A stretch of 64,000 nucleotides of DNA from Haliotis asinina. Its lineage: Eukaryota; Mollusca; Gastropoda; Lepetellida; Haliotidae. The notes beneath the pieces were generated by a model. That model made no database searches, had not been told where the DNA came from, and was given only the letters and a program-made list of their open reading frames with translations. The DNA is taken from positions 28,350,249 to 28,414,248 of the forward strand of contig NC_090283.1 in the NCBI RefSeq assembly GCF_037392515.1, written 5' to 3'. The stretch's first letter is position 1. Every line of letters starts with the position of its first letter. Of this stretch, positions 22,975-34,067 are shown piece by piece. Position numbers and translations under genes: made by a program.

Positions 22975-23125
22975 GGTTATGAGAGACTATAGGCCTTCAA
23001 CAACCCATGCTTGCCATAAAAAGTGACTGTTTGTCGTAAGAGGCGACTAATGGGATCGGGCATGACCGCCGCCATGTATATGGAATATTGCTGAGTGCGG
23101 CGTAAAACTAACCTCACTCACTCAC
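22975..23125 (+). repeat. Haliotis-type ~200-bp repeat, internally deleted
   Basis: 'gtcgtaagaggcgactaatg' followed by 'ggatcgggcatg', then 'gaccgccgccatg' and the terminal 'gcggcgtaaaactaa' with 'cactcactcact'. The middle present in the 58.9-kb copy is missing. Confidence 0.8.
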
Positions 23126-23373
23126 TATCATTAGAACAGACACGACAGAAGTCGGGATAGCGAAAACATACATTTTCGCATAAAGTGTCACGCAAATTAT
23201 CATACATAGGGCAGTACAGTATTTCATCATCAACGCTACACCCTCTCATTCACGTTCACGTAATAGACTATGTGTATCTGCCGGTTCCATATGCAGAGAA
23301 GCAGTACCTGATTTGAATTTGGTGAGAGCAGAGCGGTAAGAACGGGATATACTCAAGGGACATATACATAGTC

Positions 23374-23975
23374 ATCCTTCTCCTCCTCCTCTCCCAACTG
23401 TTAATCTACACCGATGTATAGTCTCCCTGGTTAACACAACATCCTTCTCCTCCTCTCCCAACTTTTAATCTACACCGATGTATAGTCTCCCTGGTTAACA
23501 CAACATCCTTCTCCTCCTCTCCCAACTGTTAATCTACACCGATGTATAGTCTCCCTGGTTAACACAACATCCTTCTCCTCCTCTCCCAACTGTTAATCTA
23601 CACCGATGTATAGTCTCCCTGGTTAACACAACATCCTTCTCCTCCTCTCCCAACTGTTAATCTACACCGATGTATAGTCTCCCTGGTTAACACAACATCC
23701 TTCTCCTCCTCTCCCAACTGTTAATCTACACCGATGTATAGTCTCCCTGGTTAACACAACATCCTTCTCCTCCTCTCCCAACTGTTAATCTACACCGATG
23801 TATAGTCTCCCTGGTTAACACAACATCCTTCTCCTCCTCTCCCAACTTTTAATCTACACCGATGTATAGTCTCCCTGGTTAACACAACATCCTTCTCCTC
23901 CTCTCCCAACTGTTAATCTACACCGATGTATAGTCTCCCTGGTTAACACAACAACCTTCTCCTCCTCTAAGTACC
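23374..23975. repeat. 64-bp minisatellite, about nine copies
   Basis: Near-identical 64-bp units beginning 'tccttctcctcctctcccaa' and containing 'gatgtatagtctccctggtt'. Units start at about 23374, then every 64 bp from 23441 to 23889, with a partial unit at the end. The high identity means recent amplification. Confidence 0.92.
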
Positions 23976-24027
23976 TGTTCTGTGAGGAATAGGCCAAAAT
24001 GATTATAACTGTCAACAATTTCTAACA

Positions 24028-24205
24028 ATCTAAACTGGACCAGACAATTCAGTGATCAACAGCATGAGCATCGATATAGGAAATTGTGATACGACGACAT
24101 GTATCAACGCACCCAATCAGTGAACCAGACCATACGATCCCGTTAGTCGCCTCTTACTACAAGCATGGTTTGACCAATTCTGACACGGATCTTAACGGGT
24201 CTGTT
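24028..24205 (-). repeat. Haliotis-type ~200-bp repeat, reverse copy
   Basis: 'ggaccagacaattcagtgat' followed by 'gagcatcgat', and 'cgatcccgttagtcgcctct', are the reverse complement of the 58.9-kb repeat. Confidence 0.75.
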
Positions 24206-24309
24206 GCATATCTATATATATGGTTCATGCGAAGTGGAGGTTAACACATTTATTATTATTTTAAATGCATAACTACACATATATAATTATAATCGCCGTG
24301 AGGTAATAC

Positions 24310-24824
24310 TCATGAACTCATTATTGTCAGAGAGCTGTTAAAACATGGCGTACCTTTGACCTTGGCACAGTAGCTCTCCTCTTCATTGGCGGTGCAAGCT
24401 TGCTTGTTGGGGTCAGCACTGAAGATGTCACCTCCGGTACATGTGGCATCCTGTTTCACACCACCCTTACACGTGTAGTACAGGTTACAGTTGTCGGGGT
24501 AGGTGGTGGGTCTTGGGACAGCTACACTATCAGTTGTACAGTCACATGGGGACACATCTGTAACAAGTTGACCAGCAGGCCTATGTCAACACACAATTTA
24601 ATAAGAAAGTTCTTGACGCAAGCAAAGCTGGCATTTGTGATAGCGAGTGAGTGAGTTGGCGGCGGGGGATACCAGAAATGGGCTTTTAGTTATGGAAGGA
24701 CGATATTTTGAGTATTTGCTCAGCTAATACAGTGTCATGTTTAGAGTAAACGGTCGCTGAAATTATTGTTCAATGCATCAAGGCATTAAATGACGTGAGG
24801 AACATTCGTTCTGCCTATATTTTT

Positions 24825-24871
<47 letters not shown>

Positions 24872-27800
24872 CGACAGATATATATATATATATATAGATA
24901 GATAGATAGATGAGTCTTTCACGATTGTTCGTGCACAAACATACATGTACCCACCTGTTGTGTAGGTGAAGATGTCACAGCCTTCCAGGTTGAGAGTCAT
25001 CCCTCCTGCATCTGTCAAGTAACAGCATATCTCGGCACCATCCCAAGAACGCTTAAACAGTTCTGTCACCTCGGATATCACAGACGATGAACATCCCTCT
25101 TTAGTCTTGATGTTAGACTGAGCACTGAAAATGTTCTCCATTATCTCGCCAGTGTTGAATAGCACTCTCCAGTGGAGGACAGTCGCCGGTTGTCCAAGTC
25201 TTCTCTCACAGGACAATGTTGCCTGCCATGCGTCACCGATAAGCTTTTCTTTCGTAATTTTTAGCGATGGCTTCTTGGGTTCAACTGCAAGAGAACCATA
25301 TCAAACCTAGAAATCAAAGAACCTTGTAGATAAAGTGGCAAAGTTAACGTTTCCTCTCAGTAGGAGACATTAGAAGTATATAGTCTGGGTCTGGGTCTGG
25401 GTCTGGGTCTGGGTCTGGGTCTGGGTCTGGGTCTGGGTCTGGGTCTGGGTCTGGGTCTGGGTCTAGGTCTGGGTCTGGGTCTGATTGCTGGACATGGCTG
25501 ATAGGCCACTTGCAGGTCATCTTCAGTCACAAGTCTCTCAATGATCTCATTTTGAAGAGATGTTGTTCGAAGACCAACTTTGGCAAAACAAAACAACGCC
25601 TAAAATGGGGTCTGTTTGATGCCTGAATGGAAACCACTGTTCCTCTGAAACTGGTCAAACCTCCGTCCAGTCGGCCAGTCAGCGGACTCCTTGTCTCCCA
25701 CCCATGCAATCAGCATGTCTTCGATGTCGAAGTTCAACATCTCCATAGAACCCGGGCTTTGTGGATGCCGAGGTTTGCAACCCATCATCAACAAATCAGG
25801 CCACAAGTTCAGAGAATAAACAAATATCTTCCAATGACGTGACATCAGGGATTACAGTTTCAACTGAGTGACTCAGACAATTTACAACTGACTGAAAATT
25901 ACAGGCAATTTATTAATTTGCTGATTTTAGACATTGACTGTAACATATAGACTTGAACACCATTACAGGAGTTGTTAAGAGAAACTGACGAAATTGAGTC
26001 TGTGAATGTAGCTGTGGAAGATATGATATTACAAAATGACTGATTTCACGCTCGTGAGCCCAGGTGGTAAAAATACGATTATGTGTCTCTATCATTTGTA
26101 GTATACCTGACGGAATGCTCAAATTGTCTTTCAATAATAATCAAAAGTACGTACCGAGTATTTTTACCGTGGAAGTAGTCTTGATAGTTCCAAACTCACC
26201 ACTTACTTGACACACATACTCTCCCGAGTCAGAGCAAGTAGCCCCTTTCTTTGTCAGTGAGCATTCTCTCCCATTAACACCAATGATGACGTCGTCCTTA
26301 AGTTCAATGCCATCTTTGAAAAACAAGACTTCAATAATTTTTGAGTCAACAGATACCGTACACAAGAGGTACAGGTCGTCCTCTCCCTCATTGAAGGTTA
26401 TATCTGACATTGTCAAATATGGAAGGGATGTAGTTGTAGTCGTCACTGCAGACGTAGTTATCCTCGTTGTCGAAGGTGTTGCTGTAGTGGATGACTGACT
26501 TGTTGGAGTTGATGCTGAAGATGCCGATGAAACAGGTGAAGTTGTTTGTGAAGTTGTTGATGTCGATTGTGGTGAAGATGAAACTGCAGAGGTGGAGGAT
26601 GTAGTGGATACTGCTGTTAGCGATGAAGATGATGCTGATGTAGACGATGTTGATGAAACCTGTGAAGTTTTTGGTGAAATTGTTGATGTCAATGGAGAAA
26701 TCGTTGATTGTGGGGAAGACGCAACTGCAGAGGTGGAGGATGCAGTGGATACTGCTGTTAGCGATGAAGATGATGCTGATGTAGACGATGTTGATGAAAC
26801 CTGTGAAGTTTTTTGTGAAATTGTTGATGTCAATGGAGAAATCGTTGATTGTGGGGAAGATGAAACTGCAGAAGTGGAGGATGCAGTGGATGTTGTTGAT
26901 GGCGATGACGCTAATGGAGAAGTTCTTGTTCTTGTAGATGACGTTGATGGATCTGTTGAAATGTATGATGTAGACAATGGTTGTGCTCTCGGTGTTAAAT
27001 CGGTTAGTAAGTTGGATTTACTTGATGTATCTGGATCTCTTCTTGTTGCAGTTGATGAAGCTTGGGGCTCTGAAAATACGACAAACAATACTTTGTTTTG
27101 TAAAAATGTATATCTCACTGGCAACAAGAAACAGTGTGAAGATTTTGTTATAGGAATATGCCAGGCATGCCGTCATACTTCTCAATAACAGCAAGCTATT
27201 GAGATTATATTTGTCGATATACATACATATATATATATTATTGAACTGTGCACGTCTCAACTCCTAAATCCAACAGAAGATTTGTATCAACAGTACTGGT
27301 TTCTTGTTGTTAATGCCGCTCTCAGCGACATTCAGGTTAATCGATTCTGGACCAGACAATCATGTGATCAACCGCATGAGCATCGATCTACTCAATTGGG
27401 ACACGACATGTGCTAGCCAAGTCAACGAACATGACCACCCGAACAAGTTAGTCGCGTCTTATAACAGGCATAGGTTACAGAAGATCAATTCTAACCGAGA
27501 TCTTCAGTTGTATCAGCAGTAAATCAGTCTCCATGGATTGTATTTCCCATATCAACAGATGCCCATGATGCCTTCGTTAGAGATATGAGGAAACACGTAC
27601 CTGTTTTGTTGCTGACGAGGACACCACCCACAACTGCCCCGGCAACGACAACGATGACTACGACAACTATTGCAACAACTAGAAGACGTCTACGTTCCAG
27701 AAGAAAGGTATGAGTCCGTAGGGGCGTGGACGCGAGATGTGATTCGTTGGCAGTTCCACCTGTGTAGCTCAGGTACTCTGGCCTGATCCTTGTTGCTCTC

Positions 27801-29775
27801 TGGAGATTGATATGGACGTTTAAAAAGACTAAAAAAACAATAACAAAAACAAACAAACATAAAAAAGAACCTCATGCTTAAGCCCCTTGTATCACCTTCA
27901 TTGTACCATGAATAAATCACATAGTATAATAGATTTGAAATAACAAATCCACGCTTGACGCATATCCGTGATATCGGGTGGGGAACGACGTTACTGTATT
28001 TGTTTATTTTAAATGGTTTGACATACAGCCCTAAATTCACACAGTCACATACATTGGGTACATGAGAAGAAACTCCGCGTCATGTGACCAGTGCAGACAA
28101 TATGGCGGCAGCTTAGTATCTAAGATTCAGCCCAGCTTATTTTCAACAGCTGATTAAATTCGCTGAGTGTTGTAACAACTGAAAACTTATATGTACAAGA
28201 TAAGTTAACTAAATGGTCACCTCAGTTTAAGTCAAATACTTGTCATTAGTATCAGTATTGGGACAGAAGATTTGTAGTTAAGTTTCAAGTCGGTATGTTA
28301 TAGCTCACTGGCTTCCATTCTCGATTCACCGCGAAGGTAGACTAAATTACGTCGATAAAAACTTCTTTCACACATTCGTTTAACTTTTAGAAAGGAAACA
28401 TACCTTTAGTTGGAAGGTATTTGCAAGTAATAGTGATAGTTTTATGACTTAAAGAATGGTTACAGTGTATTTGAGGTGTGTGTAAAATATGACATATCGC
28501 AGATCTGTTCTGATCCGCCACTGAATCTACTACTCCACGTTGTTTGAGTGTTCCTAGTCATTGCTTCAAAAACATCTTTCACATGCACCTTTCATTCTTA
28601 TGACGGGAATATATCAGGTGAAAGGTGTTTGTAAATAATAGTGATAGTTTTATGATTTCAGGAAAAAATGTTAGGGCGTTTGTGAGGTTTGTGAAAAATA
28701 TGACGATCTGATCTGATCCGCCGTTGATGCATGAGGGTTATGGTTCTGTAACTTCTTTCTTTCATGTTGATCTTAATATTTCTGTTCTTATTTCTTGACA
28801 AAACTGGAGAGGTGTTTATAACGCTTTGTGATAATTTTAAATGTTCTGTTTTTGAGTGGTGTGGGACAGTGTCAGTTAACATTTTGTTAATGTCCATGCC
28901 ATTCCCCACATGCAGTAAGATATCTGAATTAATTATTAATGAAAACAAAATGTCTCAAAGTAGATTTTTTTAAAACGCACAGCTGATGTTAACACATGTG
29001 TTACTTTTGCGATACTTTTACGTTCTTAAACATGTGTTGGGAGGGATGGCCGTGCCGTATCATTTATTCTTTCATTCATTCACATATGTACTTTTTTCTT
29101 TCTTTCTTTCATTCAGTCACTTATAATTCTTGCTGTTGATTCTTACTATAATTCTTTCATTCATCGTAAAATTCACAATACAATACAATAAACTGGCTGA
29201 AGTTCTGAAGCTGAAGTTGCGTTGGGAACGAGCCAAGTCACTGTGTGCGTTGGAGCATAACGAGACACACGTTAATTAGTACAAATGGTAAAGGAAGCAA
29301 GCGAGTGACCTATCCCTGTTGTAGAGTATCCCTGGTACAAATGGTAAAGGAAGCAAGAGAGTGACCTATCCCTGTTGTAGAATATCCCTGGTCAGTGTAA
29401 CCATTTCGTCGTGTGGTCATTTTGACCTGTTCCCCATTAGGTCATTGTTTCATTCATTTTCCTACAGAATTTTGGAAAAGGTAATACCATTGCCACGATA
29501 CCATTAATACCATGCCGAGTCCTAATGTATACCTGTGCACCTTAACCGTTAACAAGACACGTGCTGTAACTGATATCTAAAAATGGCGACACTCGAACTA
29601 CTAGTTGATGAATGTTCCCCCAGTGCGGTTCTCCATGTAATACGAGATCTCACTAATGTCAGTCCAACACAATCATGTCTACACCTACCTTCGTCCACAG
29701 GTACTTTTCTCCTTTCCCAGAAGACACCAGGGCTTCGGTAGTGATAGTATTGACGTATTCCTGCCTCGGCTCCAT
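24310..29775 (-). CDS. Gene A: type II membrane protein with mucin-like stalk, Ig domain, second Cys domain and chitin-binding domain
   Basis: Five coding exons on the minus strand: 29775-29689, 27799-27601, 27069-26155, 25284-24955 and 24557-24354. Phases agree at every joint (0, then 1,1,1). Order in the protein: cytoplasmic tail of about 65 residues, a membrane segment preceded by ERRR (so the N-terminus stays inside), a Ser/Thr-rich stalk with a 47-residue repeat, a V-like Ig domain, a second Cys-containing domain, and a peritrophin-type chitin-binding domain. About 590 residues if translation runs past 24354 to the stop at 24310; alternatively a further exon follows. Family unknown to me. 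The layout resembles VCBPs, which are secreted and have two V domains. A surface role in binding chitin or chitin-like glycans is inferred. Confidence 0.75.
24354..24557 (-). CDS. Gene A exon 5, peritrophin-type chitin-binding domain
   Basis: 204 nt, phase 1 in. Cysteine spacing is C-16-C-5-C-9-C-14-C-8-C with the CNLYYTC core, matching the CBM14 / peritrophin-A pattern. The exon may end at a weak donor (g|gtacgc) or read on to a stop at 24310. An AATAAA lies on this strand near 24250, so it could be the last exon. Confidence 0.85.
24648..24690 (-). repeat. SINE tail fragment
   Basis: 'gagtgagttggcggcggggg' running into 'ataccagaaatgggctttt' matches the reverse of the SINE tail seen at 63196-63338. 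Gene A intron. Confidence 0.4.
24829..24911. repeat. (GA)n, (TA)n, (GATA)n compound microsatellite
   Basis: A GA run to about 24871, TA repeats to about 24895, then four GATA units. It lies just beyond the gene A exon 4 donor. Confidence 0.9.
24955..25284 (-). CDS. Gene A exon 4, second extracellular domain (probably Ig-like)
   Basis: 330 nt, phase 1 in and out. It starts VEPKKPSLKITKEKL and contains ATLSCERR, VLHWRVLF, EGCSSS and AEICCYLTDAGGMTLNL. The C...W...ICC spacing suggests a divergent C2-like Ig fold. The pattern CCYLxDxGGxTLxLxGCD recurs in gene B. Confidence 0.75.
25384..25483. repeat. (TCTGGG)n microsatellite
   Basis: About 16 hexamer units in the intron between gene A exons 3 and 4. 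The unit is not the usual animal telomere hexamer. Confidence 0.92.
26155..27069 (-). CDS. Gene A exon 3, Ser/Thr stalk and V-like Ig domain
   Basis: 915 nt, phase 1 in and out. The first 200-plus residues are Ser, Thr, Pro and Ala with two near-identical 47-residue units plus a partial third (period 141 bp), a probable O-glycosylated stalk. The Ig domain follows: YLLC for the first Cys, EVLFFKDGIELKD (Phe where Trp is usual), and KKGATCSDSGEYVCQVSG for the D-x-G-x-Y-x-C motif, with an extra Cys six residues before the last one. The long acidic frame on the opposite strand is a shadow of the repeat. Confidence 0.85.
27345..27505 (-). repeat. Haliotis-type ~200-bp repeat, reverse copy
   Basis: 'ctggaccagacaatcatgtg' and 'catgagcatcgatctactca' are the reverse of the 58.9-kb copy. 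It lies in the intron between gene A exons 2 and 3. Confidence 0.75.
27601..27799 (-). CDS. Gene A exon 2, cytoplasmic tail and membrane segment
   Basis: The acceptor is 'ccatatcaatctccag' and the donor gtacgt; 199 nt. It reads RATRIRPEYLSYTGG and ends THTFLLERRR, then a hydrophobic run of about 24 residues (LLVVAIVVVVIVVVAGAVV, GGVLV). Basic residues before the helix predict a type II signal anchor. The FLL-basic-basic motif before the helix also occurs in gene B (TSSFLLKHKR). Confidence 0.78.
28420..28740. repeat. Diverged direct repeat of about 120 bp
   Basis: 28428-28545 and 28623-28735 share 'taatagtgatagttttatga' and 'ctgatccgcc' in the same order. Gene A intron 1. The rest of 27860-29200 shows nothing recognisable. 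Confidence 0.6.
29278..29391. repeat. 56-bp tandem duplication
   Basis: Two almost identical units containing 'acaaatggtaaaggaagcaa' and 'gtgacctatccctgttgtag'. Gene A intron 1. Confidence 0.85.
29689..29775 (-). CDS. Gene A exon 1, start exon (29 codons)
   Basis: The ATG sits in a good context (gagaaaATGG). It reads MEPRQEYVNTITTEALVSSG and then KGEKYLWTK, and stops in phase 0 at a gtaggt donor. The next exon enters in phase 0. This is the N-terminal cytoplasmic part. YVNT fits a Tyr-x-Asn (Grb2-type SH2) motif, though whether it is used is unknown. Confidence 0.6.
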
Positions 29776-30454
29776 TTTCTCCGAGTGTTTGTCTACCCCA
29801 GGTACATCTGTACATCTGTGTCCGGAGTCACGGACCACTGCCCCCACAGTGAGGAATGGAGAGGGCAGTCAAGTATGTCGCAACTCGCGATCTAAAGTAA
29901 CCGTCACTGCCTGCTTGTGTCGTCACTTCCTCATTCTTAATTATTCACTAACTGAAGGGAGGAACAACTATAGCTTATACAGCGTGTAACATTTTGACAA
30001 TCGCTATTGCCCAATACGTGTTGTTCTTAATGGACACTTCACTACTGTCATACTTAGAAGGCAATCGAAAAATATATGTTTGCACAACTTGTTATGTGCC
30101 TGAATATCAATGTGCATTCATTAACCGGAGCATGTGGCATCATATTTCCAGTAACACATAAAGTTGTCACCAGGTAGGTACACCTTAGACACTGTTATTC
30201 TTATAAAACTTCGATCCAGTATTTGTTGAAAACTCCGTAGTCAGAATGCTCAAACTGTTTTATATAAGTCCAAAATGTATCAAAGATAATATCCACGTAT
30301 TTTCATTGCTGGAATCAGATAATAGGATTACCCAAAGCTGCTGGAATATGTATTAATACTGACGCCAGTCACAAAACATTGAGTTGTTGACAAGTAAACT
30401 CGACGACCCGTGAAGATCCGTGAAGATCGTAACATGTCATCTTACGCTAATTGC

Positions 30455-30535
30455 GTAGATCCATGCTCATGTTGTTGATCACTGGACTGTCTGGTTCAGA
30501 GGCGTGTATTTACGGACCACTGGTGAGGGCGACGT
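30455..30535 (+). repeat. Haliotis-type repeat, fragment
   Basis: 'tgctcatgttgttgatcact' then 'ggactgtctggttcag' and 'tttacggaccac' match the middle of the 58.9-kb copy. Confidence 0.65.
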
Positions 30536-31437
30536 GAAAAACAGACAAACAATAAACCCGTCGTACATTTACTTTGCTAGGGAACTTTACTATCCTGCAC
30601 ACTTATAAATGAGAACCACATGTTAGCATTTTGTGCTGTAGAAAGAGTTTATTGACCGAAAGTAGAACAAAAGAAAAAGATACAGTATTACACAATGTAC
30701 CAAGACAATTTCATGCATGGATATAGTTTGATGTTTTCTGTTGGTGTTTTTGTACTGTTTAAATATAAATCGTGATAGGTTCGTAAGATCTGATGCACTG
30801 ATAACGTTTACTGCTCAAAGACATTTTGCATCTCCATTGTGGTACAAGCAGTAGCATCTCGCTTACGTCAGCAACCAGTCAAGTGACACCACAGGTGGGA
30901 GGAGGCTGTGTATTAGTCCGCAGTTTTAAGTGTGTTTTGATCCACAATAGTCATGCCAGGTATTGCTTACGTCATGATTCCGTTTAACAAAGTGACAAAT
31001 CACCTATGAAAGTGAACGTTATGAAATGTGTAGAGCTTTACTGTCTAATTCCCCATCAGCTTTAATACTTGCAGCTGATGCTGTGGGTCCGTGTATTGTT
31101 CAGATATTGTGTACTACTGTTGGTAACAGACATATTCATCTCTCTTACACTTTATAACGTCCTTTACCTGTTCATGATTTACTGTTGTGACTATTGTACA
31201 CTGTATCTTCGTGAATGCTCACTCCGGTGGTGTATGGGTTTGTGTGAGCGGGGTAGATTGTACTAACTATATGCGAACTGTTGTAAATGATATTGTGTTT
31301 TCCTTGTGTGTGATCTGTTTTCTTATCACTTTTGTTTGTAGAATAGATATCTAAGTACCTTTCCTTTTTCTAATATAAGACAGTAAATTCATTATGTTCA
31401 TTATTTTTCTCCATTATTTTTCATTATTTTTTTATTT

Positions 31438-31487
31438 GTGTGTGTGTGTGTGTGTGCGCGCGCGCGCGTGTGTGTGTGTGTGTGTGT
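31438..31487. repeat. (TG)n(CG)n(TG)n alternating tract
   Basis: About 50 bp of strict purine-pyrimidine alternation, with a central CG run of about six units between TG runs. Confidence 0.95.
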
Positions 31488-31767
31488 TTCAAGTGGGATG
31501 ATAATGCCTGCGGTGCGGAGACAGCACGAACACGGCGACACACAGAGAGCTAGTTATGTTACTAGTTGACTGTGAATTCAGCTGTGTGCGCCTCAGGCAC
31601 GAGACTACTGCATTGTATTCCACCCGGCGACGCCGCGGTTCAATCACCCGGAATCTACATCCTGTTTGACTGGATTTCAATGCAGCTTGAACACATTTCT
31701 AAGAAGTCGTTATGTTTTTGTGTGCTTAAACTGAAGTCGTATACATTATAAAGCATACTTTGTCGGT

Positions 31768-31945
31768 TGTCAGGGTTGCGTGTTTCCCCAGGACTTGCGT
31801 AACAGTCAAACCTCACTGAAATACGTTATCTGGATTTGCGATTTTTCCCTGGACGTGCGTAAACTTTCCTGAAATGTGTTGTCTGGGTTGTGTGTTTTTC
31901 ATGGACGTGCGTAACGATCAAACTCCCCTGAACGACGTTTGTAAC
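31768..31945. repeat. Degenerate tandem repeat of about 65 bp, three units
   Basis: Each unit has 'ctggacgtgcgtaa' or a close variant and 'cctgaa' then 'gtt(a/g)tctgg'. Confidence 0.6.
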
Positions 31946-32585
31946 AAGCGACCACTGGAATGTAAATACTATTTCAAAGAAGTCTAAAGTATTTACAAAT
32001 TATAAAACTAACGTTTCCTCTAAAGGTGGCACCTATAACAGTATGGTAAATCTTACATATTTTAGCCCAATTCTTAAGTCAGCTTAGGAAAAATACTCCC
32101 TTGGAAACATTTGTCATAGGAATTTATTAACAATATTTGATCAAAGATCATCTTCTAGTAATCTAACATCACGATATAACAGAATGCTTCTTTTCATATT
32201 ATAATAGTGACATGTCAAGAGAAGTTTACATGCTCGTACTCTACTTGACTACTTATGCGTGTCTGTACATAGATGTGTATCTAAGCCGAAGATCTGTCGC
32301 CATGGGAACCTCACACTGGTTCGCTCTGTGTCACCCAACGGGAACCGAACAGGCCCTGATTTCACCAGCTGTGGAATAACAATGTTATCACATCAGTTTT
32401 TACAGATTAAAAACCAGTGTCTATGTATGAATGACGTGTTACTGAATACCTATAATTGCTTATGTTATCTATGCCACAGTGACCTTATTGAAATTCAGAT
32501 TCAATCAACAACTCAAACTGAAGGATAAGAACTGCGTGAATTCACTATAACGGTCTTGTTGGACATTTTTTAACACTCGGCCTAC

Positions 32586-32789
32586 CATTGACCTTGGCAC
32601 AGTAGCTGTCATCGGGACTGGCGGTGCAAGCCTGCACGCTTGGGTCGGCACTGAAGATGTCACCTCCGGTACATGTGGCATCCTGTTTCACACCACCGCT
32701 ACACGTATAGTACAGGTTACAGTTGTCGGGGTAGGTGGTGGGTCTTGGGACAGCTACACGATCAGTTGTACAGTCACATGGGGACACAT
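32586..32789 (-). CDS. Gene B exon 3, peritrophin-type chitin-binding domain
   Basis: 204 nt, identical in length and phase to gene A exon 5. Hand alignment gives 60 of 69 identical residues. Cysteine spacing is the same (C-16-C-5-C-9-C-14-C-8-C). It ends at a weak donor (g|gtaggc) or reads on to a nearby stop. Confidence 0.85.
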
Positions 32790-33983
32790 CTGTAACAAGC
32801 ACATTTCTAACAAGGACCGATACACACACATCAGATATGACTGTGGTGGATATAATGAATGCAGGTTTCATAAAAGATTCTGATAGTCAGTATCTTTGCA
32901 TCTATACAGACGGCCAAGGCACTATTCAAAGTGTTTAAGCTGATATTGCTTGCCAAAGGCATGGCAACAGAATCCGCTATGATACACCGTAATATCTTCA
33001 CCAAGCAGTAAAGTGCTGCTTCAAACATCCAGAAGCACCTGTGAAAAACGACCCACAATATACAATTCTCATCAACTATCTGGTTGCCAAACTCGCTGAG
33101 GTGGCTGATGCATGCCATTAGTGCGTAGATATATGCTCCTGATATCAGTCATCGGGTTTTTCGAACACATATATTTACAGACCGCCGCTGTGTCGCTCAG
33201 ATTGGCGTTGACACAACAAACGCAACTGTATAAACCTTCATAAAATCATTACACGCCAGGCTTAAGTGGACAGTTGTCAATCTTCAGCTGTAAACAATAT
33301 ATACACTCACTGAGCAATGTTTAAACACTTGCTAGAAATTGAAATAAGTCCAGTAAGTGCGATCGAGTTTATGTCGTTGTTCCTGGTATGGGACTCCCGT
33401 CAAAGTATGGAATGTAATACTAAGTTAGGGGGACGGTACTTTTATCTTGGTATTTGTAATGCATCACCCTTTTCCTGAAAATTAATTCTACTGTTATCTT
33501 GAGATGACTGCGTTATCTGAAGCGGAAGTCGAACATCAATGACCAGACATGCGCTACCTATGTTAGGTACAGGTCGATAAGCAATCAGTAACGTAGGAGA
33601 CTTTAGTATAAACCACCATGCTCCACTAATCTACAAGCATAACGGATTTTGTCAGTTTTGTACTGTGTAGTCGTTTCGTATCTACCTGCAGCGAAGGTGA
33701 CGTTGTCACATCCCTTCAGATGGAGTGTTTTCCCACCGTTGTCTATGAGGTAACAGCATGAAGCAGCATCACTCGAAGTTCCATTACATGCTTGTGGCAC
33801 TCCACAGTGTACGGAGGAGGAGGAACAGTCTTGCTGAGTTAAGTTATTGTGATAAATTGAAATGTTTTTCAAAATGATCTGCCATGCATCCTCCAGCGTG
33901 GGATTACATGGCTTTGCTGTAAGAAATGAGAAAAACGCTGATATAAATCTTTTATATGTAACCTCCGTAACCTTTACCTGAAA

Positions 33984-34067
<84 letters not shown>

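Larger units (their letters stand above)
29776..32585. other. Spacer between genes A and B
   Basis: No coding exon recognised. It holds a repeat fragment (30455-30535), a TG/CG tract (31438-31487) and a degenerate three-unit repeat (31768-31945). The gene A promoter should lie at the left and any gene B terminal exon at the right; neither could be pinned down. Confidence 0.5.

Noticed and set aside
23374-23975. Regular repeats that might suggest a CRISPR array
   Set aside because: The units are identical end to end with no unique spacers, in a eukaryotic genome; an ordinary minisatellite.
26592-27188. 198-codon acidic open frame on the + strand
   Set aside because: Exact antisense of the Ser/Thr repeat exon of gene A; the open frame follows from the repeat composition. 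The minus frame has splice sites and an Ig domain.
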